Positions 1-5,093 of a DNA stretch of 6,027 nucleotides are shown one piece after another. Position numbers and translations under genes: made by a program. This DNA is from Candidatus Dadabacteria bacterium. GTDB lineage: Bacteria; Desulfobacterota_D; UBA1144; Nemesobacterales; CSP1-2. Under the pieces are notes generated by a model. The model worked only from the letters and a program-made list of their open reading frames with translations, was not told the DNA's origin and ran no database searches. The first letter of the stretch is position 1. Every line of letters starts with the position of its first letter. The stretch is taken from assembly GCA_022615255.1 (NCBI GenBank), contig JAKEHC010000057.1, positions 1 through 6,027 on the forward strand, read 5' to 3'.

Positions 1-426
1 GCCGGTCATAATGGCGAAGACGGAGAACAAGTAATTGAACGTCTAAAGGACCTTGACCCTGACCTAGCTCGCTATGTAATCGAGTTTCCCTTTGGAGACA
101 TTTACAATCGCAAAGGGCTAGACTTGAGATCCAGAGAGATTGCTACTGTTGCTGCACTCATAGCATTGGGCAATACCAATCAACAATTGAAGGTACATAT
201 TCATGGTGCGCTCAACGTCGGGGTATCACGACAAGAGATTATCGAAATAATCATTCAAATGGCTGTTTATGCAGGTTTTCCTGCGGCGCTTAATGCTATG
301 CGCGCCGCAAAAGAGGTATTTATGGAAATTGATGAAAAATCAGAGAAGGAAGAAAACGGGAAGCTTAATGATTCTAAACCTGATAAAACACCACCCCGTT
401 TGATTAAACAAGATGAAAAATCATAA
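1..426 (+). CDS. Carboxymuconolactone decarboxylase family protein (5' end outside window)
   Basis: The frame is open from the first base, so the start lies upstream of the window; an internal TTG at 124 should not be taken as the start because conserved family sequence precedes it. The visible 141 residues carry the gamma-carboxymuconolactone decarboxylase (PcaC-like) fold signature: a LARYVIEFPFGDIYNRKGLD segment at about residues 22-41, SREIATVAALIALG at 44-57, the histidine-containing HIHGAL at 66-71, and EIIEIIIQMAVYAGFPAALNA at 79-99. There is no CxxC pair, which argues against an AhpD-type peroxidase. PcaC decarboxylates 4-carboxymuconolactone, but many family members have other or unknown roles, so only the family is called. 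The last ~30 residues are a Lys/Glu/Asp-rich tail, probably disordered. The 3' end overlaps the following hydrolase gene by 14 bases, suggesting coupled translation and a shared pathway. Confidence 0.9.
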   Translation, partial: AGHNGEDGEQVIERLKDLDPDLARYVIEFPFGDIYNRKGLDLRSREIATVAALIALGNTNQQLKVHIHGALNVGVSRQEIIEIIIQMAVYAGFPAALNAMRAAKEVFMEIDEKSEKEENGKLNDSKPDKTPPRLIKQDEKS

Positions 427-1372
427 GTCTGGCAAGATAGAAGTAAACAACATCAATATTTATTATGAAATCCATGGAGAAGGAGAGCCTCTTCTTCTAA
501 TCGAAGGGCTCGGCTATTCCAATTGGATGTGGTTTAAACAGATCCCTGCTATTTCCAGGGCATATAAAGTTATTGTTTTCGATAACCGCGGGGTTGGAAA
601 TACCGATAAGCCCGATAGCGAGTATACGATAGAGACGATGGCAGATGATGCGGCAGGTCTTCTCAAAGCCCTTGGGGTAGACTCAGCCCATGTTCTCGGG
701 GTTTCTATGGGTGGCTTTATTGCCCAAGAGTTAGCTTTAAATTATCCGGATATGATAAAGAGCCTTATTTTAGTTTCAACTAGCTTAGGAGGGAAAGATA
801 GTATGCCAAAGGGTTCTAACCTCTGGAACTCTTTTGTAAAATTATGGGGACTAATGCCCGATGTACTAGAATTAAGTGGTAAAGGCAGTAGCCCAATACC
901 TCTAAACCCATTTGGCTTAACTCCTGAAAAAAAGATTCGTTATGGACTTTCTTTGGCTTTCACACCTGAATACTTTAAAAACCATCCTGAGGAGATCGAC
1001 CGTATTGTAGAGTGGAGACTTTCTAATCCGCAGCCGCCATATGCATGGAAACGTCAACTTATAGCTGGAATGAACTTTGATGCGGCTCAAAGGGCAGGGC
1101 AAATAAACGTCCCAACACTGGTGGTAACTGGGTCTGAAGATAGAGTAATCCCGCCTGAAAGATCAAAACGGCTCGCAGAGGAGATTCCGAATTCAAGATT
1201 TATTACCCTTGAGGGAACAGGGCATCTTCTCTTTATCGAACAGGCTGAGAAGTTTAATAAAATTGTGCTGGGCTTTTTACAACAACTAAGCAAACAAAAG
1301 GAGCTTGAGATAGAGTGGAAGGAAAAGAAAAAATGGTGGAGGAAAATTGTTTCCTTGTTTTTAAGCAACTAA
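413..1372 (+). CDS. Alpha/beta hydrolase (3-oxoadipate enol-lactonase-like)
   Basis: A 319-residue soluble alpha/beta-fold hydrolase. The nucleophile elbow GVSMGG gives Ser98; the acid is most likely Asp243 in GSEDRVIPP, and the base His271 in GTGHLLF. The strand before the oxyanion loop reads LLLIEGLG (28-34), with EG where many relatives have HG. FDNRGVGNTDKP (56-67) is the usual conserved turn, and residues ~140-215 form a helical cap. The core ends near residue 290; a highly charged KKKWW-containing tail follows. There is no good Shine-Dalgarno before the ATG, which lies inside the end of the preceding gene, so translation is probably coupled. The pairing with a carboxymuconolactone decarboxylase-family gene recalls PcaD/PcaC, but the sequence does not fix the substrate. 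BioH (pimeloyl-ACP methyl ester esterase) has the same fold and biotin genes lie nearby, yet on the opposite strand, so that is only a weak alternative. Confidence 0.9.
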   Translation: MKNHKSGKIEVNNINIYYEIHGEGEPLLLIEGLGYSNWMWFKQIPAISRAYKVIVFDNRGVGNTDKPDSEYTIETMADDAAGLLKALGVDSAHVLGVSMGGFIAQELALNYPDMIKSLILVSTSLGGKDSMPKGSNLWNSFVKLWGLMPDVLELSGKGSSPIPLNPFGLTPEKKIRYGLSLAFTPEYFKNHPEEIDRIVEWRLSNPQPPYAWKRQLIAGMNFDAAQRAGQINVPTLVVTGSEDRVIPPERSKRLAEEIPNSRFITLEGTGHLLFIEQAEKFNKIVLGFLQQLSKQKELEIEWKEKKKWWRKIVSLFLSN

Positions 1373-1398
1373 ACTAATTTTGCACTATCATGGAATAT

Positions 1399-1424
1399 AG
1401 AACAGACAAGAATGTCTGTTCTAC
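1399..1424 (-). repeat. REP-like hairpin A
   Basis: A perfect 10-bp stem (1399-1408 with 1413-1422) and a 4-base loop; on the minus strand it starts GTAG. It is the first of five similar hairpins between the convergent hydrolase and bioF genes. No T-tract follows on either strand, so it is not an obvious intrinsic terminator. Confidence 0.7.
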
Positions 1425-1435
1425 CGAGCATTATG

Positions 1436-1461
1436 GAGACGACCCGGCGGGTCGTCTCTAC
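1436..1461 (-). repeat. REP-like hairpin B
   Basis: A perfect 10-bp GC-rich stem (1436-1445 with 1449-1458) around a 3-base loop. The minus strand begins GTAGAGAC, the same opening as copies F, G and I. It lies 12 bases from copy A in the same orientation. Confidence 0.75.
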
Positions 1462-1489
1462 ATTACAAAATCCATATGAAAAAGAGCGA

Positions 1490-1503
1490 GCCCACTAGTG
1501 GGC
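1490..1503. repeat. 14-bp perfect palindrome overlapping hairpin C
   Basis: GCCCACTAGTGGGC is fully self-complementary and centred on CTAG. Its last four bases (1500-1503) are also the outer stem of hairpin C, so the two structures are mutually exclusive. It may be the remnant of a second, inverted half-element, as in compound REP arrangements. Confidence 0.6.
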
Positions 1504-1525
1504 AGACACAGGGGTCTGCCCCTAC
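1500..1525 (-). repeat. REP-like hairpin C
   Basis: A perfect 8-bp stem (1500-1507 with 1514-1521) with a 6-base loop; the minus strand starts GTAGGGGCAGAC. It forms a subclass with D and E, which share the GGGC-type stem and a CTTGT/CCTGT-like loop. Confidence 0.75.
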
Positions 1526-1534
1526 AAAATAATT

Positions 1535-1558
1535 GGTGAACACAAGGTTTACCCTTAC
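1535..1558 (-). repeat. REP-like hairpin D (degenerate)
   Basis: Seven pairs (1535-1541 with 1547-1553), one of them a G-T wobble, around a 5-base loop. The minus strand begins GTAAGGG, so the usual GTAG has one change. It resembles C and E closely enough to be a decayed copy of the same subclass. Confidence 0.6.
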
Positions 1559-1564
1559 ATAATA

Positions 1565-1589
1565 AGGGCAACCGCAAGGGTTGCCCTAC
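1565..1589 (-). repeat. REP-like hairpin E, overlapping the bioF stop codon
   Basis: A perfect 9-bp stem (1565-1573 with 1579-1587) with a 5-base loop; the minus strand reads GTAGGGCAACC. The TAG of its GTAG is the in-frame stop codon of bioF, so the element begins one base before that stop. Confidence 0.75.
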
Positions 1590-2764
1590 AAATTTAACAT
1601 CGAATCATAGGCTAATTTAAACGCACGAAGCGCTAGCTTGATATTTTCTTCAGTATGCGTTGCCATGAGCGTTCCCCTGATGCGGCACTTACCTTGCGGG
1701 ACCGAAGGCGGACGGACGGCTGGGGTAAATACCCCGTTCTCCCGTAGCGCCCGTGCAAAATCTAACGTTGGCTTAGCCTCGCCAATCAAAACCGGAATAA
1801 CGGCAGAATGGGAAGGGAGCACTTCAAGCCCGATATTTTTTAGCCCTGATTTAAATTTCTCTATCAGACGCCAGAGGTGGTTTCTCCTCTCAGGCTCAAA
1901 CTCGATAATATCAATAGCAGTAAGAGAGGCGGCAAGGGAGCTTGCAGGCAGGGATGTGTCAAATATATATGTCCGAGCTCTATTTCTAAGAAAATCAATA
2001 AGCTCTCTCCTTCCCCCAACATACCCGCCCAGGGACCCGACTGCCTTTGAGAGAGTTCCCATAACTATAGGAACGCTGTCTTCAACATTAAAATATTCTG
2101 TTGCGCCGCTTCCCCTTTTTCCCAAAACCCCTGTTGCATGCGCTTCGTCAATCATAAGCATACATTCATGCTCTTCGGCAAGCTCAATTATCTCAGGAAG
2201 TGGCGCCAGGTCTCCATCCATGCTAAAAACCGTGTCTGTGACTATCAATTTTTTATTTCGAGACTCATCTGAAGATAGAAGAGAGCTTAAATGCTCCACG
2301 TCACAATGCTTATATATCTTTATTTCGGCGTGAGAAAGCCGACAGCCGTCAATGATGGAGGCGTGGTTAAGCTCGTCGCTATAGATTAAATCGCCCGGTC
2401 CAACGAGGGCGGAGATGGTGCCTATATTTGCCAGATAACCGGAGCTGAAGAGTATCGCCGCCTCGGTCTTCTTAAAAGCTGCGATTCTCTCTTCTAACTC
2501 CCTGTGAAGGTCGGAGCTACCGCTTACAAGACGAGAGCCGCCTGAACCCGCACCGTATTTCTCCAAAGCCTTTTGCGCAGACTCCTTAACCTTTGGGTCA
2601 GTTGTGAGACCCAGGTAGTTATTTGAAGCTAGGAGTATATAACGCTTTCCTTCGATAACGATCTCCGGCGATTGTCCGCTCTGTAGCTCTGTAAGGACTC
2701 TGAAGAGATTTTTATCTCGGATTATATCTAATTCTTCTCTAATCCAATGAAGCGGGTCTTTCAT
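1586..2764 (-). CDS. bioF: 8-amino-7-oxononanoate synthase (KAPA synthase)
   Basis: BioF is a cytosolic PLP enzyme that condenses L-alanine with pimeloyl-ACP or pimeloyl-CoA to give 8-amino-7-oxononanoate, the first step of biotin ring assembly. The 392-residue length is normal. Visible alpha-oxoamine synthase motifs are ASNNYLGL (46-53), GAGSGGSRLVSG (71-82), the HASIIDG box (His134), DEAHATGVLG (Asp206, His209), and TLSKAVGSLGGY with PLP-binding Lys240; RIRGTLMATHT (361-371) is the usual C-terminal box. The close relative KBL (glycine C-acetyltransferase) has similar motifs, but bioA and bioB neighbours favour BioF. The ATG is preceded by AGG lying directly against it, a poor Shine-Dalgarno spacing, so initiation may rely on other leader features. 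The stop codon is part of hairpin E. The 277-base gap upstream makes co-transcription with the DUF1772 gene uncertain. Confidence 0.95.
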   Translation of the reverse strand: MKDPLHWIREELDIIRDKNLFRVLTELQSGQSPEIVIEGKRYILLASNNYLGLTTDPKVKESAQKALEKYGAGSGGSRLVSGSSDLHRELEERIAAFKKTEAAILFSSGYLANIGTISALVGPGDLIYSDELNHASIIDGCRLSHAEIKIYKHCDVEHLSSLLSSDESRNKKLIVTDTVFSMDGDLAPLPEIIELAEEHECMLMIDEAHATGVLGKRGSGATEYFNVEDSVPIVMGTLSKAVGSLGGYVGGRRELIDFLRNRARTYIFDTSLPASSLAASLTAIDIIEFEPERRNHLWRLIEKFKSGLKNIGLEVLPSHSAVIPVLIGEAKPTLDFARALRENGVFTPAVRPPSVPQGKCRIRGTLMATHTEENIKLALRAFKLAYDSMLNL

Positions 2765-2771
2765 CCTATTT

Positions 2772-2808
2772 TGTTAAATAACAGATTTTTCAGTTGTATC
2801 GAACTGAA
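2772..2808 (-). promoter_or_regulatory. Two inverted repeats in the bioF leader, possible operator
   Basis: Two dyads lie 8 to 44 bases upstream of the bioF ATG: TGTTA-AA-TAACA (2772-2783) and TTCAGTT-6-AACTGAA (2789-2808, perfect 7-bp arms). They could bind a regulator or form mRNA hairpins near the initiation site. They do not form a convincing BirA box (TTGTwAAC-N14-16-GTTwACAA) or BioR site, so no regulator is assigned. No confident -35/-10 pair was identified. Confidence 0.3.
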
Positions 2809-2934
2809 GTAAATAATAAATGATTTTTAGAAAACCACGAATGCCGGGTGATTTTACTTGCAAGGTAATGAGAACAAAAAAACCGGGTTTATCGGGCGGA
2901 TTTAAAATAAGTATGAGAATCTACCCTGACTCCA

Positions 2935-2962
2935 GTAGAGACACGCCATGGCGTGTCTCTAC
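2935..2962 (-). repeat. REP-like hairpin F, perfect 28-bp palindrome
   Basis: Bases 2935-2962 are fully self-complementary (14-bp half-sites), beginning GTAGAGACACGCC and ending with the complement, so GTAG stands at both ends. It is the longest perfect dyad of the set. It lies in the 277-base gap between the DUF1772 gene and bioF, in which I see no gene; the rest of the gap is AT-rich, with a 7-base A run at 2876-2882. Confidence 0.8.
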
Positions 2963-3042
2963 ATTAAGAAAGGGGGAGAATTAAATTTAAGTGAGGGAAT
3001 GGCAATGCGCCTTATAATTTTGGAATATTTAGGCTCAGAGAC
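2939..3042. repeat. Left copy of an imperfect ~100-bp direct repeat flanking the DUF1772 gene
   Basis: By hand alignment, 2981-3028 matches 3565-3612 at 36 of 49 columns with two single-base gaps, including shared TAAATTTAA, a GC-rich decayed hairpin arm, and AATTTTG followed by AATAT. Weaker similarity appears to extend left through hairpin F (matching G) and right to an AGAGAC that corresponds to the left arm of hairpin I. The copy ends at the stop codon of the DUF1772 gene. Confidence 0.55.
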
Positions 3043-3488
3043 TAATAGTTAAGAACCAAGCTACTGAATATTAATAAAGACACGACACTCAGTATGCTTC
3101 TCACCGCATGCAATCTACCCCAGCTTACAAGCAACCTTCTTGTCTCGCTTGATGTTTTGTCTAAATTTGGATTCAAAAGCTTCTTATTAATGGGCATAAC
3201 GACTATAAAAGTGAAGGGAATGACAGAAAGAAGGATTAAGGTGCCTATTAGCCATCCAATGTTAGAACTGCCGTACCAGGCAAATACTGAGCTTATAAAG
3301 GAGATTATGGCAAGACTAGCCTGTATAACTGCTGCACGCCTGTAGCTTGATGGAAACACTGCAGCCGCTAACGCAGTTCCACATTCCATTCTGGCAGGAT
3401 GCTCTACAAGGTTTATGTATATGGCTGCGCCTGCAAAGAAAGCGCAAGATATAATTGCAATTAATTCTGATAGCTGTAACTCCATCAT
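3042..3488 (-). CDS. DUF1772 (anthrone oxygenase-like) family membrane protein
   Basis: A 148-residue predicted inner-membrane protein with four hydrophobic helices at about residues 6-27, 53-71, 77-100 and 126-145. The family signature is visible: INLVEHPARM (25-34) after helix 1, VFPSSYRRAA (44-53), VMPINKKLL (97-105) after helix 3, and WGRLHAVRS (123-131) opening helix 4. DUF1772 is widespread; a few fungal relatives are linked to anthrone oxidation, but bacterial function is unknown, and no biotin role is established. The start at 3488 (ATGATG) was chosen because GAGAGG precedes it at six bases and family sequence begins there. A longer reading to 3584 would add 32 residues encoded by repeat DNA (hairpins G and H) and is rejected. 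The gene lies between bioA and bioF on their strand, flanked by direct repeats, and may be a later insertion. Confidence 0.8.
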   Translation of the reverse strand: MMELQLSELIAIISCAFFAGAAIYINLVEHPARMECGTALAAAVFPSSYRRAAVIQASLAIISFISSVFAWYGSSNIGWLIGTLILLSVIPFTFIVVMPINKKLLNPNLDKTSSETRRLLVSWGRLHAVRSILSVVSLLIFSSLVLNY

Positions 3489-3494
3489 CGTTTT

Positions 3495-3503
3495 CCTCTC
3501 TTC
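3495..3503 (-). promoter_or_regulatory. Ribosome binding site deciding the DUF1772 start
   Basis: On the minus strand, GAAGAGAGG ends six bases before the ATG at 3488. It is the best Shine-Dalgarno seen in the window and supports the short form of the protein over the upstream in-frame ATG at 3584. Confidence 0.7.
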
Positions 3504-3524
3504 TAATGCGCTAATTGTTAATAA

Positions 3525-3548
3525 AGACGCATCGCAATGCGTCTCTAC
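3525..3548 (-). repeat. REP-like hairpin G
   Basis: A perfect 8-bp stem (3525-3532 with 3537-3544) and a 4-base loop; the minus strand begins GTAGAGACGCAT. It lies in the leader of the DUF1772 gene, 37 bases from its start, and corresponds to hairpin F in the direct-repeat alignment. Confidence 0.75.
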
Positions 3549-3577
3549 AATAGAAATCTGTTTACTAAATTTAAATA

Positions 3578-3600
3578 GGCGCATTGCTATGCACCCCTAC
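3578..3600 (-). repeat. REP-like hairpin H
   Basis: Six of seven stem positions pair (3578-3584 with 3589-3595, one C/A mismatch) around a 4-base loop; the minus strand begins GTAGGGGTGCAT. A more decayed relative of this copy is seen at about 2995-3014. Confidence 0.65.
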
Positions 3601-3620
3601 AATTTTGAATATATGGAGTA

Positions 3621-3646
3621 AGAAACGCCATAAATGGCGTCTCTAC
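3621..3646 (-). repeat. REP-like hairpin I
   Basis: Ten-base arms (3621-3630 with 3635-3644) with one A/C mismatch and a 4-base loop; the minus strand begins GTAGAGACGCCA. It lies 9 bases beyond the bioA stop codon, where a 3' hairpin could protect the end of the transcript, though no T-tract follows. Confidence 0.7.
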
Positions 3647-3655
3647 ATCTATTAT

Positions 3656-5014
3656 TTAAGATTCCTCTGTAGCTTTCTTAATAGCCCTGTAAGTAACACT
3701 AAGCAACTTCTTTAAATCCTCAATAGAAATCCCAATAGGTGGCATGAGGACAACCACGTTTCCAAGGGGGCGTATTAGAACCTCTTCCTCTCTCGCAAAA
3801 TCGGCTACCCTCCATCCCATTTTCATCTTAATCGGGTATGGCTTCTTCGTCTCCTTATCCTCTACAAGCTCTATCCCTACCATGAGTCCTTTATTTCTCA
3901 CGTCGCCTACGTGCTTAAGGCCTTTAAATTCCTTAAGCTCCTCCTCCAACAACTCTATCTTCTCCTGCAATTTTTTAAGAGTATTGTGCTTCTTAAAAAC
4001 CTCCAGGTTTCCTAGCGCCGCGGCACAGGAGAGCGGATTTCCAGAATAGCTATGACCGTGAAAAAAGGTTTTAAACTCATCATATTCGCCCAGGAAGGCA
4101 TCGTAGACCTCTTGAGTCGTAATAGTCGCAGAAAGTGGAAGGTACCCACCTGTCATTCCCTTTCCTAGAACCATGATATCGGGTGTTACGCCCTCATGTT
4201 CACAGGCAAACATTTTTCCAGTCCTTCCAAACCCGGTGGCAACCTCATCGAGAATCATAAGCACGTCGTATTCATCACAGTATTGCCTCACCTTCTTCAG
4301 ATATCCGGGAGGAGAAACTATCATGCCTCCAGCCGCCTGAACATAAGGCTCAAATATCACGGCTGAAATCTCTTCATGATGCTCCTTAAGTATTTTCCCG
4401 GTCTCATCTCCGCAGGCGACCTCACAAGAGGGATAGGTCTTTCCAAGCGCGCATCTATAGCAGTAATACGAAGGCGCTTTATATGTTTCAAAAAGAAGGG
4501 GCTTAAACGCAGAGTGGAATAAATCAATCCCACCCACTGATACTGCCCCAAGCGTGTCCCCGTGATAGCCGTATTCCAGGGAGACAAATTTTGTCTTATT
4601 CGGTTTTCCCTTATGCTGCCAGTATTGTAAAGCCATCTTAAGCGCGACTTCAACCGCGCTTGCGCCATCGCCTGAATAAAAAACCTTCCTTAACCCCTTT
4701 GGGCAGATCTCAATTAACTCCTTCGCAAGCTCCGCGGCAGGGGGATTGGTAACTCCAAGAAGGGTGCTATGGCTGAGCTTCTCTACCTGGTCTTTAATAG
4801 CCTCGTCAATCTCAGGAACCTTATGACCATGAATATTAACCCAGAGCGATGATACACCGTCTATATACCTTCGTCCTTCTGAATCAACAAGATAAACGCC
4901 GTCACCCTCTTCGATGACAATCGGTTCCTCTTTTTCATAATCCTTCATCTGGGTGAAGGGGTGCCAGACAAAATTGCGGTCATATTCCCCTAGCTTCTTT
5001 GTACGGTCGGTCAT
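3656..5014 (-). CDS. bioA: Adenosylmethionine-8-amino-7-oxononanoate aminotransferase (DAPA synthase)
   Basis: A 452-residue class III PLP aminotransferase that converts 8-amino-7-oxononanoate to 7,8-diaminononanoate; classical BioA uses S-adenosylmethionine as amino donor, some relatives use lysine, and the sequence alone does not decide. BioA-type motifs are WHPFTQMKDY (17-26), SSLWVNIHGH (55-64), HSTLLGVTNPPA (82-93), the phosphate-binding FYSGDGASAVE (112-122), YHGDT (150-154), LDEVATGFGRTG (255-266, Asp256), and LGKGMTGGYLPL with PLP-binding Lys285. Residues 185-201 hold four cysteines, CYRC then CEVAC, a pattern I recall from a subset of BioA proteins. No clear Shine-Dalgarno precedes the ATG, but the protein start matches the family. 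It follows bioB by 79 bases and probably shares its transcript. Confidence 0.96.
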   Translation of the reverse strand: MTDRTKKLGEYDRNFVWHPFTQMKDYEKEEPIVIEEGDGVYLVDSEGRRYIDGVSSLWVNIHGHKVPEIDEAIKDQVEKLSHSTLLGVTNPPAAELAKELIEICPKGLRKVFYSGDGASAVEVALKMALQYWQHKGKPNKTKFVSLEYGYHGDTLGAVSVGGIDLFHSAFKPLLFETYKAPSYYCYRCALGKTYPSCEVACGDETGKILKEHHEEISAVIFEPYVQAAGGMIVSPPGYLKKVRQYCDEYDVLMILDEVATGFGRTGKMFACEHEGVTPDIMVLGKGMTGGYLPLSATITTQEVYDAFLGEYDEFKTFFHGHSYSGNPLSCAAALGNLEVFKKHNTLKKLQEKIELLEEELKEFKGLKHVGDVRNKGLMVGIELVEDKETKKPYPIKMKMGWRVADFAREEEVLIRPLGNVVVLMPPIGISIEDLKKLLSVTYRAIKKATEES

Positions 5015-5045
5015 TTTGTCGGAAATCGTGGTTAGTGTTTCGGGT

Positions 5046-5086
5046 TTCGTGAATAGTATATCGAGTCACAAATCACTATTCACGAA
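5046..5086. repeat. Inverted repeat between bioB and bioA
   Basis: Perfect 12-bp arms (5046-5057 with 5075-5086) enclose a 17-base loop and fill half of the 79-base bioB-bioA gap. GTGAATAGTG-like words recur in degenerate form around it, resembling a dispersed repeat. No T-tract follows on the minus strand, so it is more likely an mRNA-stability or processing hairpin, or repeat debris, than a terminator. Confidence 0.6.
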
Positions 5087-5093
5087 CCGCGAA

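Larger units (their letters stand above)
3525..3626. repeat. Right copy of an imperfect ~100-bp direct repeat flanking the DUF1772 gene
   Basis: This is the partner of the copy at 2939-3042. It holds hairpin G, an AT-rich spacer, hairpin H and the left arm of hairpin I. The best-matching core is 3565-3612. The spacing between copies is about 585 bases, so one repeat plus the DUF1772 gene makes a unit. Confidence 0.55.

Noticed and set aside
124..426. CMD-family gene starting at the TTG at 124
   Set aside because: Family-typical sequence precedes it in frame back to base 1; the gene is cut by the window edge.
1340..1362. Terminator-like structure at the end of the hydrolase gene
   Set aside because: A 6-bp AT-rich stem (1340-1345 with 1350-1355) followed by TGTTTTT lies inside the coding sequence before the stop; too weak to call.
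1399..1589. CRISPR-like array
   Set aside because: The units are hairpins with different sequences and irregular spacing (31-64 bases between starts); there are no identical repeats, regular spacers or cas genes.
1399..1589. Bidirectional intrinsic terminators between the convergent genes
   Set aside because: The hairpins are strong, but none is followed by a T-tract on either strand; a protective or Rho-assisted role remains possible.
1638..2333. 231-codon open frame on the plus strand
   Set aside because: It lies wholly antisense within bioF, has no ribosome binding site or recognisable family, and is explained as a shadow of a conserved gene.
2771..2808. BirA operator upstream of bioF
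   Set aside because: A TTGTTAA-like half-site is present, but no matching inverted half lies at the expected 14-16 base distance.
2876..2890. Minus-strand terminator downstream of the DUF1772 gene
   Set aside because: There is a run of seven T on the minus strand, but the adjoining dyad has only a one-base centre and cannot form a proper stem-loop.
3489..3584. N-terminal extension of the DUF1772 protein to an ATG at 3584
   Set aside because: The added 32 residues are translated from hairpins G and H, do not resemble the family, and a good Shine-Dalgarno marks the ATG at 3488.
4357..4668. 103-codon open frame in another frame inside bioA
   Set aside because: Arg/Leu-rich out-of-frame reading fully contained in a confidently identified gene.
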